Source: JACPDH01 sp051305935 (GTDB taxonomy: Bacteria; Acidobacteriota; Thermoanaerobaculia; Gp7-AA8). From it: a stretch of 19,588 bases of DNA. The first letter of the stretch is position 1, and each line of letters opens with the position of its first letter. Made by a program: the position numbers and the translations under genes. The stretch spans positions 1 through 19,588 of the forward strand of contig JBPPMG010000075.1 in the NCBI GenBank assembly GCA_051305935.1, in the 5' to 3' direction. This document shows positions 1 through 7,157 of the stretch, piece after piece. The notes under the pieces are model-generated. The model was not told the origin of the DNA. It was given only the letters and a program-made list of their open reading frames with translations, and did not search any database.

Positions 1-935
1 AGACCCGTGATGGGGTACGCCCACTCAGGAGTCTTGCCCGCGACGTGCAGTTCCAGCTCGGCGAGACCGGTCGCATACTTCTCGAGGTAGTCGGCGTCGT
101 AACGCTTCTCGGTGACGATCACGTTCATCCACGCTAGAAGCAGCGCAATGTCGGTTCCCGGCTTGATCGGCAGCCAGTACTTCGCCTTGCTCGCCGCGAC
201 CGAATAACGGGGATCGACGACCACGAGCTGAGCGCCGGAGCCGATCGCGTCGGCGAATTCCTGCACCTGCGTGTTGTGCATGTTCTCGCCGAGGTGCGAG
301 CCGATGAGGGTGATGCAGCGGGCGTTGCGGATGTCGATCGCCTCCGGCGACCCGACTCCCTGGCCGTAGGTGAGCTCGAACGCCGTCTCGCGCGGGCCTC
401 GACACTGCGCGTACGACGGGGCGACGACGTTAGGCGTGCCCCAGGCCTTCACGAGTTGCGTGAACCAGGAGCCGCCGTATCCGTGCGTAAACAGGGCGAG
501 TGCCTCGGCACCGTACCTCGCGCGCAGCTGCTCCATGCGTGAGGCAGTCTCGTCAAGGGCAGTCGCCCAGGAGACTTCCGCGAACTTGTCCTCGCCCCGC
601 TTCGAAACGCGGATCAGCGGCTTCTTCAGTCGGTCCGGGTCGTAGAGCGCTCCGACTCCGCCGGTTCCTCGCGGACAGAGCCTGCCGTTCGAGAGCGGGT
701 GCTTCGGGTTGCCGACGAGCTTGGTGACTCGGCCGCCGCGCACGTGCGCGAGTACGCCGCACTTCCAGAAGCAGAGCTCGCAAAAGGTCGGGACGACCTT
801 CTCGCCATCGGTCTGAGGATCGTGAAGCTCGTGCGCTTGCAGGCTCCACCAGTCGGTCGCCAGCCCCGAGCTGAGCGCAGCCGCGCCCGCGGTGGTGGTT
901 CCGATCTTGATGAACTGGCGGCGTGACAGAGCCAT
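1..935 (-). CDS. Molybdopterin oxidoreductase catalytic subunit, PsrA/PhsA-like, Tat-exported (3' end outside window)
   Basis: N-terminal 311 residues of a DMSO-reductase-superfamily molybdoenzyme; the C-terminal part lies beyond base 1. The ATG at 935 has an SD (GGAGGG) about 4 bases upstream. Residues 4-10 are SRRQFIK, a twin-arginine motif, followed by a small-residue hydrophobic stretch, so the folded enzyme should be exported by Tat. Cys52, Cys55, Cys59 and Cys87 (CELCFWKC, then LCPRG) form the usual [4Fe-4S] site. Cys178 in SYAQCRGP sits where the family places the Mo ligand, which would make it a Cys-ligated enzyme like polysulfide/thiosulfate reductases rather than a Ser or selenocysteine type. 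The substrate is not determinable. Known relatives work with a ferredoxin-like FeS subunit and an NrfD-type membrane anchor; these would be expected downstream, outside the window. A sigma54 promoter and a large palindrome lie directly upstream, and a sigma54 activator is the preceding gene. Confidence 0.9.
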   Translation of the reverse strand, partial: MALSRRQFIKIGTTTAGAAALSSGLATDWWSLQAHELHDPQTDGEKVVPTFCELCFWKCGVLAHVRGGRVTKLVGNPKHPLSNGRLCPRGTGGVGALYDPDRLKKPLIRVSKRGEDKFAEVSWATALDETASRMEQLRARYGAEALALFTHGYGGSWFTQLVKAWGTPNVVAPSYAQCRGPRETAFELTYGQGVGSPEAIDIRNARCITLIGSHLGENMHNTQVQEFADAIGSGAQLVVVDPRYSVAASKAKYWLPIKPGTDIALLLAWMNVIVTEKRYDADYLEKYATGLAELELHVAGKTPEWAYPITG

Positions 936-967
936 GAAACCCTCCAGGGACGTCCGTCACGGAACAA

Positions 968-983
968 AGCAGGATGTGTGCCA
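968..983 (-). promoter_or_regulatory. Sigma54 (RpoN) -24/-12 promoter of the molybdoenzyme gene
   Basis: Read on the minus strand the site is TGGCACACATCCTGCT. Against the sigma54 consensus TGGCACGNNNNTTGCW it matches the whole TGGCAC block, the invariant GG and GC dinucleotides at the required spacing, and the final TGCT; only two consensus bases differ. With the GC at -13/-12 the predicted start is near 957, giving a leader of about 22 bases containing the GGAGGG ribosome binding site before the ATG at 935. The neighbouring gene encodes a sigma54 activator, which strengthens the call. Confidence 0.85.
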
Positions 984-1043
984 CGTCAGGCGATGACCCC
1001 ATCTCACATTGCGTCAGCGAGTTACGGAATGCCCTCTCGTCCA

Positions 1044-1086
1044 CGCCACGAAACGTTGCAACGACACGTTGCAACGTTTCGTGGCG
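1044..1086. promoter_or_regulatory. Perfect 20-bp inverted repeat with nested palindromes; probable upstream activator site
   Basis: Bases 1044-1063 and 1067-1086 are exact reverse complements around the 3-base centre ACA. Each arm contains the 10-bp palindrome CGTTGCAACG (1054-1063 and 1067-1076), whose centres are 13 bp apart, flanked by GAAA and TTTC. The centre at 1065 is about 108 bp upstream of the predicted sigma54 start site, within the usual range for enhancer sites of sigma54 activators. There is no T run on either side, so it is unlikely to be an intrinsic terminator. Binding by the adjacent activator is an inference. Confidence 0.75.
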
Positions 1087-1246
1087 GCGTGGAACGTCGC
1101 ACGCTCAGCCGCAGGTCGCTTGCGAGGGCCTGCACGCGCACTCGATCGGCTCGCCGACGCGCGGGCCGGGGGCGCTGTCCTCTCGCGAAGGAGACGCTAC
1201 GCCGCTCACGGACCGCTGGGCTTCAGAACTCCCTGCGACGGGGCTC

Positions 1247-2641
1247 TCAGTCGATGCGAAGCTCGCGCATCCGCCGCCAGAGTGTGGTCCTGCTCATCCC
1301 GAGCACGCGCGCGGCTTCATTTCGATTCCAGCGCGAGCGCTCCAGTGCGTGTCGGATGCGATCGGTCTCAGCCTGATCGTCCATTGTGGACGTATGGCTC
1401 GCCGTTGCCGCGCGGGTCTCTTCGAGCGAAGGCAACTCACGCACCGGACGGACGACCTCGTCGGGGAGATCCTCGAGCTGAAGCGTCTGCCCCTTGCCGA
1501 CGGAAACGCCGTACTCGAGCGCGTTTTCGAGCTCTCGCACGTTCCCGGGCCACGCATAGCCGAGCATCGCGCGCAGCGCCGTCGGCGAGAACTGCAACTC
1601 GCGCCCGTGGCGTGCCGCAACGCGTACGAGGAGGTAGCGCGCGAGCGGCTCGATGTCTTCGCGTCTCTCGCGCAGCGGGGGAATCTCAATCGGCACGACG
1701 CGCAGCCGGTAGTAGAGATCTTCCCGGAACCGGCCTTCGGCGACAGCGCGGCGGAGATCTACATTCGTCGCGGCGATGATTCGCGCATCGGTCTCGATCG
1801 AGCGAGACTCGCCCACTCTTTCGAAACGGCGTTCCTGCAGCACGCGGAGCAGCTTCACCTGGAGCGGCAACGGCAGGTCGCCGATCTCGTCGAAAAAGAG
1901 GGTCCCCTTCGCAGCAGCCTCGAATCGGCCGACTCGGTCGCGGATCGCGCTAGTGAAAGCTCCGCGCACGTGGCCAAACAACTCGCTCTCGAGCAACTCG
2001 CCCGGGAGCGCGCCGCAGTTCACCGCCACAAATGGGCCGCCACGATGCGGCGAGTTCGCATGAATCGCGCGTGCGACGACTTCCTTACCTGTCCCGCTCT
2101 CGCCGGTAAGAAGAATCGTCGCGTCGCTCGAACGCAGGTTCTCGATCAGTCCGAAGACGCGTGCCATCGCGGATGATCGACCGATGAGGCCGGAAAAGAA
2201 GGTCGGCGCTCCGGTCCCCGCGTAGGCGTCCTCTTCCGCGGGCCGCACGACGATGATGTACGCGACGCGCTGGTCGCAGATCCCGTAGGGATCCGGAACG
2301 AAGGGCGCAGCACTCACCGACATCGCCCGCGCCCCGTCGGAGCCCTCGACGAACGCGCGCCACCCCTCCCGCCTCTCTCCGGCGGCGAGCGCGGTCCGCA
2401 TGGAACCCTCGGGGCCGAAAAGCTCGCCCCCGAAGAGAGTCTCCACGGGACGGCCAACCATCGACCGAGCCTTCTCCTCGCCGAGCAATGCCTCGATGCG
2501 ATCGGACACGTGCATTACGTTGAAATCGCGATCGAGACACACGAGCCCGCGTCCGAGTGAGCTGAACACCGTGCTCACCGCGATCAGCGGCGCGGAGGTC
2601 TCCTCGATCGCGCAGGAAGGGTCTTGAGTGTCTTCGGTCAT
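1247..2641 (-). CDS. PAS-containing sigma54-dependent transcriptional activator (NtrC/enhancer-binding family)
   Basis: 464 residues from the ATG at 2641. Residues about 22-135 look like a PAS sensor domain. The AAA+ domain (about 150-385) has Walker A GESGTGKE (180-187), the sigma54-contacting loop as GAFTSA (227-232, where most members have GAFTGA), Walker B ending in FFDEIG (249-254) and the arginine-finger region FREDLYYRL (305-313). A Fis-type helix-turn-helix ends the protein (about 438-460, AARVLGMSRTTLWRRM). There is no receiver domain, so activity is probably set by a ligand, cofactor or partner acting on the PAS domain rather than by phosphotransfer. Its likely target is the molybdoenzyme gene downstream, which has a sigma54 promoter and a large dyad. 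The start is uncertain: no good SD precedes 2641, and the frame stays open upstream, with an ATG at 2713 that would add a hydrophobic 24-residue segment. Confidence 0.9.
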   Translation of the reverse strand: MTEDTQDPSCAIEETSAPLIAVSTVFSSLGRGLVCLDRDFNVMHVSDRIEALLGEEKARSMVGRPVETLFGGELFGPEGSMRTALAAGERREGWRAFVEGSDGARAMSVSAAPFVPDPYGICDQRVAYIIVVRPAEEDAYAGTGAPTFFSGLIGRSSAMARVFGLIENLRSSDATILLTGESGTGKEVVARAIHANSPHRGGPFVAVNCGALPGELLESELFGHVRGAFTSAIRDRVGRFEAAAKGTLFFDEIGDLPLPLQVKLLRVLQERRFERVGESRSIETDARIIAATNVDLRRAVAEGRFREDLYYRLRVVPIEIPPLRERREDIEPLARYLLVRVAARHGRELQFSPTALRAMLGYAWPGNVRELENALEYGVSVGKGQTLQLEDLPDEVVRPVRELPSLEETRAATASHTSTMDDQAETDRIRHALERSRWNRNEAARVLGMSRTTLWRRMRELRID

Positions 2642-2813
2642 CAGGATCACGACTCGCGATATCGTAACGAACGCGCCGGCGACGTATGTGACCCAGAACA
2701 CCGGCCAATGCATGGGTCGAGCAAGGGTGCGCGAAACCCGCCGTCGACACCCGTTCGCCGACCAAGAAGGGAGGGTGCCCGTCCCGGTTAGACCCGGAGG
2801 AACGCGAAGCGAC

Positions 2814-3488
2814 TCAGCGCGTGCCGCTGCGCCACAGTGCGTCGAAGTCGCGCTCGGCGGTCTCCGTGAGCGTACGCATGTCCTTCTCGATGGACTGCCG
2901 CCAGCGCTCGACACCGTCAGCGTCGAGCTCCGCGGGGACATGAATCGCCTCGCCGTAGACGAAGATCGCGCGACTCAGCGGCTTCGGTATTTCGAAGCTG
3001 TCCCAGGAGCGGAGGATCTTCTTTCTTTCGGAGATGAGCGCCGCCGGAACGACGGGGCATCCTGCTCGTTGCGCGGCGAGGACTACGCCTTTCTGCGCCA
3101 CGAGTGCGGGCCCGCGCGGGCCGTCGGGGGTGATCGCCAGGTTGTATCCGCGCTCGGCGGCCGAATCGATCATCTCGCGCAACGCCGCGCTTCCTCCACG
3201 CGTCGACGACCCCCGGGCCGCCGAGGAGCCGAACCGCTCCATCGTTCGCGCGATGTATTCGCCATCCTTGTGCTGGGAGATCATCGGGAGGATCGGCTTG
3301 CGATAGCGCGCGAAAACCATCAGGAGCAGGTGGCGGTGCCAGAACGCGAGGAGGTAATTCTTCCCCTGCCGGTTGAGCTCCTCGATGCGGTCGAGATGGA
3401 CGTGGCGCACACGCAGCGAAAAGTGAAGCAGCCGCAGGAAGCCGGACGCGGCGCGGGGAATCAGAAAGAGCTTGAGCTTCGGATTCAT
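2814..3488 (-). CDS. DUF374 lysophospholipid-acyltransferase-like protein
   Basis: 224 residues, a normal length for DUF374. It has the hallmarks of that family: a short hydrophobic N-terminus, FWHRHLLLM (about 49-57) in the place of the acyltransferase histidine motif, then HKDGEYIART, RGSSTRGGSAALREM and AITPDGPRGP. The fold is related to the LpxL/PlsC acyltransferases, so it probably attaches an acyl group to a lipid A precursor or phospholipid at the inner membrane, but the substrate is unknown. Its ATG overlaps the msbA stop codon (ATGA), so it is translationally coupled to the flippase. In other Gram-negative bacteria DUF374 genes are also found with msbA, lpxB or waaA. The gene ends the envelope operon; no terminator with a T run is visible in the 172 bases that follow. 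Confidence 0.88.
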   Translation of the reverse strand: MNPKLKLFLIPRAASGFLRLLHFSLRVRHVHLDRIEELNRQGKNYLLAFWHRHLLLMVFARYRKPILPMISQHKDGEYIARTMERFGSSAARGSSTRGGSAALREMIDSAAERGYNLAITPDGPRGPALVAQKGVVLAAQRAGCPVVPAALISERKKILRSWDSFEIPKPLSRAIFVYGEAIHVPAELDADGVERWRQSIEKDMRTLTETAERDFDALWRSGTR

Positions 3489-5386
3489 TCGCCGCCGTCC
3501 GCCGGCTTGTCGTCCTCGAGGAACTGAAGGTCGTAGAGCTTCCGGTAGACGCCGTTGTGCTGGAGCAACTCGTCGTGCGTCCCGACCTCGGCGATCTCTC
3601 CCCGCTCGAGCACGACGATCTTGTTTGCGCGGCGAACCGTGGAAAGGCGATGTGCGATGACGAGCGTCGTCCTTCCCTCCATCAGGTTGGCGAGCGCCTG
3701 CTGGACGAGACGCTCCGATTCGGTGTCGAGCGCCGAGGTCGCTTCGTCGAGGATCAGAATCGGCGAATCCTTGAGGATCGCCCGGGCGATCGCGAGCCGC
3801 TGCCGCTGGCCGCCGGAGAGCAGAACGCCCGACTCGCCGATCTGCGCGTCGTATCCCTCCGGGAGCGCCTCGATGAAGTCGGCTGCGTTTGCTGCGCGCG
3901 CCGCCGCGACGATCTTCTCGTGCGGAACGTCGACACGACCGTACGCGATGTTGTTGCGCACGGAGTCGTTGAAGAGGATCACGTCCTGGGTCACGATGCC
4001 GATCATTCCCCGCAACGAATCGAGCGTGAACTCCCGTACGTCGGTCCCTCCGATGGTGAGCGAGCCGGCGCTGACGTCGTAGAAACGCGGAAGCAGGTTT
4101 ACGAGAGTCGACTTGCCCGCGCCGCTGCCGCCGACGATCGCGACCATCTCCCCGGGCGTGATCTTCAGGTTGATGCCCCGCAGCACGGGCTCGGATTCGT
4201 ACGAGAAGCCGACACGGTCGTATTCGACACCCGTTCCGAGCGCGGTGAGTTGCTTCGCGCCCGGCTTCTCGCGAACCTCGTTCTCCATGTCGAGCATGTT
4301 GAACATCCGCTCTGCTGCCGAGAGCGCGGTGTTCATCGCCAGGTTCACCTTGTTCAGCCTCTTGATCGGCGCGTACATGAGCGAGACCGTCAGCAGGAAG
4401 GCGATGAACTCACCGAGAGTCATGACTCCGGCCTTGATGCGGACGCTGGCGTAACCGAACAGAAGGACCATGCAGAACCCGGCGAGCAGCTCCATCACCG
4501 GCGAGCTCGTCGCCTGAATCCGTCTCGCCTTGAGGTTGATCTCGAGGTGCCGCTGTGTCGCCTCGTGGAAGCGATGGATCTCGAACTTCTCCATCGCGAA
4601 CGCCTTGACGATTCGGAACCCTTTGATCGTTTCCTCGAGGACCGTGGCGACGTCGGCCATGCGCTCCTGCGAGACGCGCGTGGCGCGCCGAAGCCTTCGG
4701 CCGAACTGCACGACCGGGAGCACGATGATCGGGCCGATCACGAACGTCACCACGGCGAGCTCGGTGTTTCGAAGGAACACGATCGCGAACAACACGATCA
4801 GGTTCATGCTTTCCTGGAAGAGATCGCCCATACGCACTGAGACCGCGGCCTGCACCGCGTCGGCATCCGAGACGATGCGCGACACGAGCTCGCCCGTGGG
4901 GCGCTTCGAGAAGAAGCGGTTGCTCTGGTGCATGATCGACTCGTAGACCGCGTTCCGAAGGTCCCGCACGGTCGACAGGCCGACCCGCTCGAACGCGTAT
5001 TCGGCGAAGAACATGGACGCAGCTCGAAGGACGATGACGATCGCGAGCGCGATGAGCACGTACTTCCAGCGCACCTCGCGTTTCGACTCCCACCACGCCT
5101 GCGCCGGGTCGAGGACCCCGTGCACGGCCCGGCCGAACGCGGTCCTCTCCTCCGGAGGCTTGTGATTCTCGAGAATGAAGTCGATCGCGCGCGTTTTTCG
5201 CGCTTTCGACGCCTGTTGCTCGTCAGCCGCAGCCGGCTCCTTGGCGAGCACGTCGTCGAAGAGCGGCTGAACGAGCGTGACGAGACCGCCGTTCGTCGCC
5301 GCCACGACGAGCATGCTCGAGAAGGCCACGACCACCCAGAAGCGGTAGGGCCGAACGTAACCGTACAGGCGCCGGAGAAGTTTCAT
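3485..5386 (-). CDS. msbA: MsbA-type lipid A/phospholipid ABC flippase
   Basis: A 633-residue half-transporter with a transmembrane domain fused to an ATPase. Membrane segments start at about residue 17 and continue to about 350. The ATPase carries Walker A GGSGAGKST (419-427), Q-loop TQD (466-468), signature LSGGQRQR (523-530), Walker B ILILDEATSALD (543-554) and the H-loop His579. As a homodimer it would flip core-lipid A across the inner membrane. Position between lpxB and a DUF374 acyltransferase gene supports the lipid A role over a drug-export role. It is about 50 residues longer than E. coli MsbA (582); the surplus lies mainly in a charged loop between the first two membrane segments (about 45-105). 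The gene starts 55 bases after lpxB without an evident SD, and its stop overlaps the next start. Confidence 0.92.
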   Translation of the reverse strand: MKLLRRLYGYVRPYRFWVVVAFSSMLVVAATNGGLVTLVQPLFDDVLAKEPAAADEQQASKARKTRAIDFILENHKPPEERTAFGRAVHGVLDPAQAWWESKREVRWKYVLIALAIVIVLRAASMFFAEYAFERVGLSTVRDLRNAVYESIMHQSNRFFSKRPTGELVSRIVSDADAVQAAVSVRMGDLFQESMNLIVLFAIVFLRNTELAVVTFVIGPIIVLPVVQFGRRLRRATRVSQERMADVATVLEETIKGFRIVKAFAMEKFEIHRFHEATQRHLEINLKARRIQATSSPVMELLAGFCMVLLFGYASVRIKAGVMTLGEFIAFLLTVSLMYAPIKRLNKVNLAMNTALSAAERMFNMLDMENEVREKPGAKQLTALGTGVEYDRVGFSYESEPVLRGINLKITPGEMVAIVGGSGAGKSTLVNLLPRFYDVSAGSLTIGGTDVREFTLDSLRGMIGIVTQDVILFNDSVRNNIAYGRVDVPHEKIVAAARAANAADFIEALPEGYDAQIGESGVLLSGGQRQRLAIARAILKDSPILILDEATSALDTESERLVQQALANLMEGRTTLVIAHRLSTVRRANKIVVLERGEIAEVGTHDELLQHNGVYRKLYDLQFLEDDKPADGGE

Positions 5387-5441
5387 CGTCGATCGAGTCG
5401 CGGGCGGGGAACCGACGGCAGGGAGATCTCCGCCATCCGGC

Positions 5442-6557
5442 TCACCGGCGCATCAGTGTAACGATTTTCTCGGCAGCGCGCCGCGACGCGCCTGTGCCAC
5501 CGAGCTTCTGCCTGAGCTCCGCCAGGCGCCGTCTCGTCTCTTCGTACTTTGCCGGCTCGGCAAGCTCCGAGACCGTTCTTGCAATCTCCGGCCCGCAGAC
5601 CGCCTCCTGGAGCAACTCGGGGACGATCCTCTCGCCCGCCACGATATTGACGAGCGCGAAGTTCGGAAGCTTGACCAGCCTTCGTGCGAGTGCGTAACTG
5701 AGCGACGTGAGTTTGTACACGACGACCAGCGGCACGCCGATGATCGCCGTCTCGAGCGTCGCTGTCCCCGACGCGCAGATGGCCACGTCGGCATCGACGA
5801 TCGCGGCGCGATCGATCCCCGAGCGGATCGTGATCGGTACAGGGCTTGCGCTGGTCCAACGCTCGATCTCGGCGCGATCGATCGTGGGTGCCTGCACGAC
5901 GATCGCATCGACGGGGCGCGCCTCGGCCAGCAGCCGCACACCGTCGAGCATCGGCGGCAGCAACGTCTCGATCTCGTGCCTGCGGCTACCCGGCAGCAGT
6001 GCGACCCGAAGCGTCTCGTCTTCCCGGGGCAGCGGACGATCGCTCTTCCGAACGTTCTCGAGCTGCTCGAGGAGCGGGTGGCCCACGTACGTCACCGACA
6101 CGCCGTGCTCCCGGTAGAGCTTCTCCTCGAACGGGAAGATCACGATCATCTCGTCGACGTTGCGGCGAATCTCGTGGATTCTCCCCTTGCGCCATGCCCA
6201 GAGCTGCGGCGAGATGTAGTACGCGACCTTGAACCCGCGCTCGTGACACGCGCGCGCGAGCCGCAGGTTGAAATCGGGATAGTCCACGAGCAGAACCGCA
6301 TCCGGCTTCTCGGCCTCGATCCGATCCAGAATCTCGCGGAACACCCGCTTGAACATCGGGATGTGGCGCAGGACGTTGAAGAGACCGACGATGCCGAGCT
6401 CGCGAATGTCGTGCAGCAGCTCCACTCCCTGCGCCCTCAGGCGGTCGCCGCCGAAGCCGAAGGCGCGCAGCTCCGGGTCGAGCTCTCGGAGGTGGTGCAG
6501 GACCTCCGACGCGTGCAAGTCTCCCGAAGCCTCGCCCGTGATGACCGCGAGCTTCAT
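5442..6557 (-). CDS. lpxB: Lipid-A-disaccharide synthase
   Basis: 371 residues, close to the usual length of about 380. LpxB is a GT19 glycosyltransferase that joins UDP-2,3-diacylglucosamine and lipid X into the lipid A disaccharide at the inner membrane. The N-terminus has the family motif GEASGDLHA (8-16), then FGFGGDRLRAQG, and VDYPDFNLRLA, YYISPQLWAWRKGRI and LLPGSRRHEI follow in order; the C-terminal half has ASGTATLET and PLVVVYKL. The ATG overlaps the stop of the VanZ-like gene by 4 bases, so translation is probably coupled. The product feeds the MsbA flippase encoded 55 bases downstream. The lpxA and lpxC genes are not in the window. Confidence 0.95.
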   Translation of the reverse strand: MKLAVITGEASGDLHASEVLHHLRELDPELRAFGFGGDRLRAQGVELLHDIRELGIVGLFNVLRHIPMFKRVFREILDRIEAEKPDAVLLVDYPDFNLRLARACHERGFKVAYYISPQLWAWRKGRIHEIRRNVDEMIVIFPFEEKLYREHGVSVTYVGHPLLEQLENVRKSDRPLPREDETLRVALLPGSRRHEIETLLPPMLDGVRLLAEARPVDAIVVQAPTIDRAEIERWTSASPVPITIRSGIDRAAIVDADVAICASGTATLETAIIGVPLVVVYKLTSLSYALARRLVKLPNFALVNIVAGERIVPELLQEAVCGPEIARTVSELAEPAKYEETRRRLAELRQKLGGTGASRRAAEKIVTLMRR

Positions 6558-6964
6558 CGCTCCTCCTTCGCCGCCCCGAGTGTCCTTACGACCAGCAGCG
6601 CGGCGGATGTTCCCAGCATGTCGAAGACCCAGTCCTTGACCGACGCGTCGCGCCGCGGCACGAGGCTCTGATGGTACTCGTCGGCGATGGCGAAGAGTGC
6701 CACGAAAAGGAGGATCGCGATCGACGCCGCGCGTCGCGTGCCGCCGCCCAGTCCCGCGCCCGCGAAGGCCAGCAGGACGCCGAGGATGAAATACTCGAGG
6801 AAGTGCGCGACGCGATCGTCGAACTGGAAGGTGATCTTTTCCCCTGGAATCGACGAAACGAAGAAGATCGCCGCCAGGTAGGCGGCCGCCGGCACGAACC
6901 GCAGCAGCGGCTCGAGAGGGCTGGCGGTCATCGGCTCGCGAAATGGTCTGAAGAGATCTCGCAT
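6554..6964 (-). CDS. VanZ-like integral membrane protein
   Basis: 136 residues with about four hydrophobic segments. The pattern FVSSIPGEK ... DDRVAHFLEYFILGVLLAF ... ADEYHQSLVPRRDASVKDWVFDMLGTSAALL is typical of the VanZ family: a DK/DR-x2-H-F-x-E/A-Y motif in the second helix and D-E-x-H-Q-x(5)-R-x(3)-D-x(2)-D in the third loop. Family function is poorly defined; the founding member modifies glycopeptide resistance, but most members are of unknown role in the envelope. The ATG at 6964 lies 10 bases after the previous gene; an internal Met (base 6931) is an alternative start and neither has a clear SD. The gene overlaps lpxB by 4 bases, tying it to lipid A synthesis. Confidence 0.85.
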   Translation of the reverse strand: MRDLFRPFREPMTASPLEPLLRFVPAAAYLAAIFFVSSIPGEKITFQFDDRVAHFLEYFILGVLLAFAGAGLGGGTRRAASIAILLFVALFAIADEYHQSLVPRRDASVKDWVFDMLGTSAALLVVRTLGAAKEER

Positions 6965-6974
6965 GCTCGACGGC

Positions 6975-7157
6975 TCATCCGGGAAACGGGAACATGGCCC
7001 ATGCGATCGCGAGCCCGCCCAGCAGCATCCCGAGAAAAACGAGTGCGAAGAGTCGGACCCGGTCGCGGGTCTCCACTCTCCACAGAAGTGCGAAGAACGC
7101 GCCTGCCAGCAGCGCGTAGATCGTCATCAGGGCGACGTGGCTCGCAAGCCAGCTCAC
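6975..7157 (-). CDS. Small two-helix membrane protein, unknown function
   Basis: 60 residues made almost entirely of two hydrophobic helices (about 5-26 and 36-57), separated by the charged loop RVETRDRVR. I do not recognise the family. It is likely real: its GTG start overlaps the stop of the upstream membrane protein gene (GTGA), it ends 10 bases before the VanZ-like gene, and third codon positions are GC-rich like those of neighbouring genes. Translation would depend on coupling to the upstream gene. An anchoring or accessory role in the envelope operon is possible, but nothing in the sequence points to a specific one. Confidence 0.7.
   Translation of the reverse strand: MSWLASHVALMTIYALLAGAFFALLWRVETRDRVRLFALVFLGMLLGGLAIAWAMFPFPG

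Larger units (their letters stand above)
936..1246. other. 311-base regulatory gap between the sigma54 activator and the molybdoenzyme gene
   Basis: No credible gene lies here on either strand. It holds the ribosome binding site and short leader of the molybdoenzyme gene (936-957), a sigma54-type promoter (968-983) and a long perfect inverted repeat (1044-1086). In 1087-1246, between the repeat and the activator's stop codon, I see no terminator with a T run and no further clear motif. Confidence 0.75.

Noticed and set aside
1044..1086. Palindrome as a transcription terminator for the activator gene
   Set aside because: No T run follows on either strand, it lies about 160 bases after the stop codon, and its nested palindromes and place upstream of a sigma54 promoter fit a binding site better.
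974..2176. 400-residue plus-strand open frame, covering the regulatory gap and the activator gene
   Set aside because: Opposite the well-supported sigma54 activator; composition is the Arg/Ala/His-rich type seen in antisense frames of GC-rich genes, and it runs through the palindrome.
2714..2941. Further upstream extension of the sigma54 activator frame
   Set aside because: It overlaps the DUF374 gene and reads as Ser/Arg-rich shadow text without domain similarity.
3557..4840. 427-residue plus-strand open frame
   Set aside because: Antisense shadow of the msbA ATPase and membrane domains, with no recognisable domain.
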